From contig JAIRLW010000589.1 in NCBI GenBank assembly GCA_031259095.1, forward strand, positions 1 to 5,914: DNA of 5,914 bases, read 5' to 3'. A program made the translations under genes and the position numbers. This DNA is from Planctomycetaceae bacterium (GTDB lineage Bacteria; Planctomycetota; Planctomycetia; Pirellulales; Thermoguttaceae). The notes beneath the pieces are model-generated. The model saw only the letters and a list, made by a program, of their open reading frames with translations, ran no database searches and was not told the origin of the DNA. Below are positions 5,556-5,914 of the stretch, in pieces. How positions within the stretch are numbered: position 1 is the stretch's first letter; each line of letters begins with the position of its first letter.

Positions 5556-5706
5556 ATATACTTCTTGCAGTTACTTAATTGATGTTCTATTATGTTACGA
5601 TTTATATAAAAGGTTGGTAACGTTTCGCCGAAGAGTTGCCTGCCGCCTTTGAAATGATTTAACAAAAATTGTTACAACATTAAAATAATGAGTGCAAGAA
5701 GTATAT
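5556..5706 (+). repeat. 151-bp full-length palindromic element, copy Z
   Basis: Perfect 14-bp terminal inverted repeats ATATACTTCTTGCA (5556-5569) and TGCAAGAAGTATAT (5693-5706) bound it, and looser pairing continues inward. The centre folds as GGTAAC (5616-5621) with GTTGCC (5635-5640), a G-A mismatch, then TTT/AAG, closing the loop CGCCG. The inner half is nearly the same as in the 2947-3102 element, and the left half is homologous to the copy at 322-445. It starts 18 bases after the ATPase stop codon. A short AAACCGGTTT palindrome (5536-5545) lies between. There is no coding capacity. Confidence 0.85.
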
Positions 5707-5801
5707 CTTGTTTTTTATTACACATCAACCTATCATGGTATAGTTGCCAAAATAGGAAATAATCAGAAAAATTACGCCGAATATTATTAAGAATCAATCC
5801 A

Positions 5802-5914
5802 ATGACTACCCAAAGTATAACATCTTGTTTTTATGCTGTTTTAGGCATACTTTTTTCTTTAACCCTTTTTTTGCCGGGTGAACAAGCGGAACGTTCCGGT
5901 TTATTCCATTTGCC
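5802..5914 (+). CDS. N-terminus of probable exported or membrane protein (partial)
   Basis: Starting at ATG 5802, the frame stays open to the window edge for 37 complete codons. It begins MTTQSITS, then a hydrophobic stretch CFYAVLGILFSLTLFL (residues 9-24), then PGEQAERSGLFHL. This looks like a signal peptide or N-terminal membrane anchor. It is odd that no Lys or Arg precedes the hydrophobic core. The frame is open upstream back to a stop at 5760-5762 and contains basic residues there (KLRRILLR), but no usual start codon. No Shine-Dalgarno sequence is evident. The protein family cannot be assigned from this fragment. Confidence 0.5.
   Translation, partial: MTTQSITSCFYAVLGILFSLTLFLPGEQAERSGLFHL

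Overview
The window is a bacterial accessory region. Every intact gene reads on the + strand, and genes are separated by unusually long, repeat-laden spacers. Most genes lack a strong Shine-Dalgarno sequence. The one clear promoter hexamer is a perfect TATAAT, and the last, cut-off ORF starts with a signal-peptide-like hydrophobic stretch. This suits a Gram-negative-type bacterium with moderate to low GC, but I cannot name the phylum.

Layout. Positions 1-650 are a graveyard. It holds a core hairpin of a dispersed repeat (1-27), a dead YoeB/Txe-type toxin gene (82-330) and a 124-bp palindromic repeat (about 322-445) that replaces the toxin's C-terminus. A 38-codon ankyrin-repeat remnant follows (529-645). 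Positions 721-850 carry three copies of a second, unrelated short palindromic repeat, one of them inverted, directly upstream of a WYL-domain transcriptional regulator (876-1880). Positions 1881-2343 hold a C10T6 tract and a repeat-like hairpin element (2097-2245). Then come an AT-rich GIY-YIG nuclease gene (2344-2940), a full-length 156-bp palindromic element (2947-3102), and a spacer with a palindromic operator-like site and a TATAAT box. These lead into a double-AAA+ ATPase gene (ATG 3474 to 5537). A 151-bp palindromic element (5556-5706) follows it, and the 5' end of a probable exported protein runs off the edge (5802-5914).

How it may work together. The WYL regulator, the GIY-YIG nuclease and the large AAA+ protein make a combination typical of defence or accessory islands: regulator, DNA-cutting enzyme and ATP-driven remodeller. 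The genes are not one tight operon, so a joint system is inference only. The most distinctive feature is a family of roughly 150-bp imperfect palindromes. Their outer inverted repeats differ between two subfamilies, but they share a central hairpin with the loop CGCCG. Two of them begin 6 and 18 bases after stop codons. One pair of 15-bp ends also brackets the whole nuclease gene.
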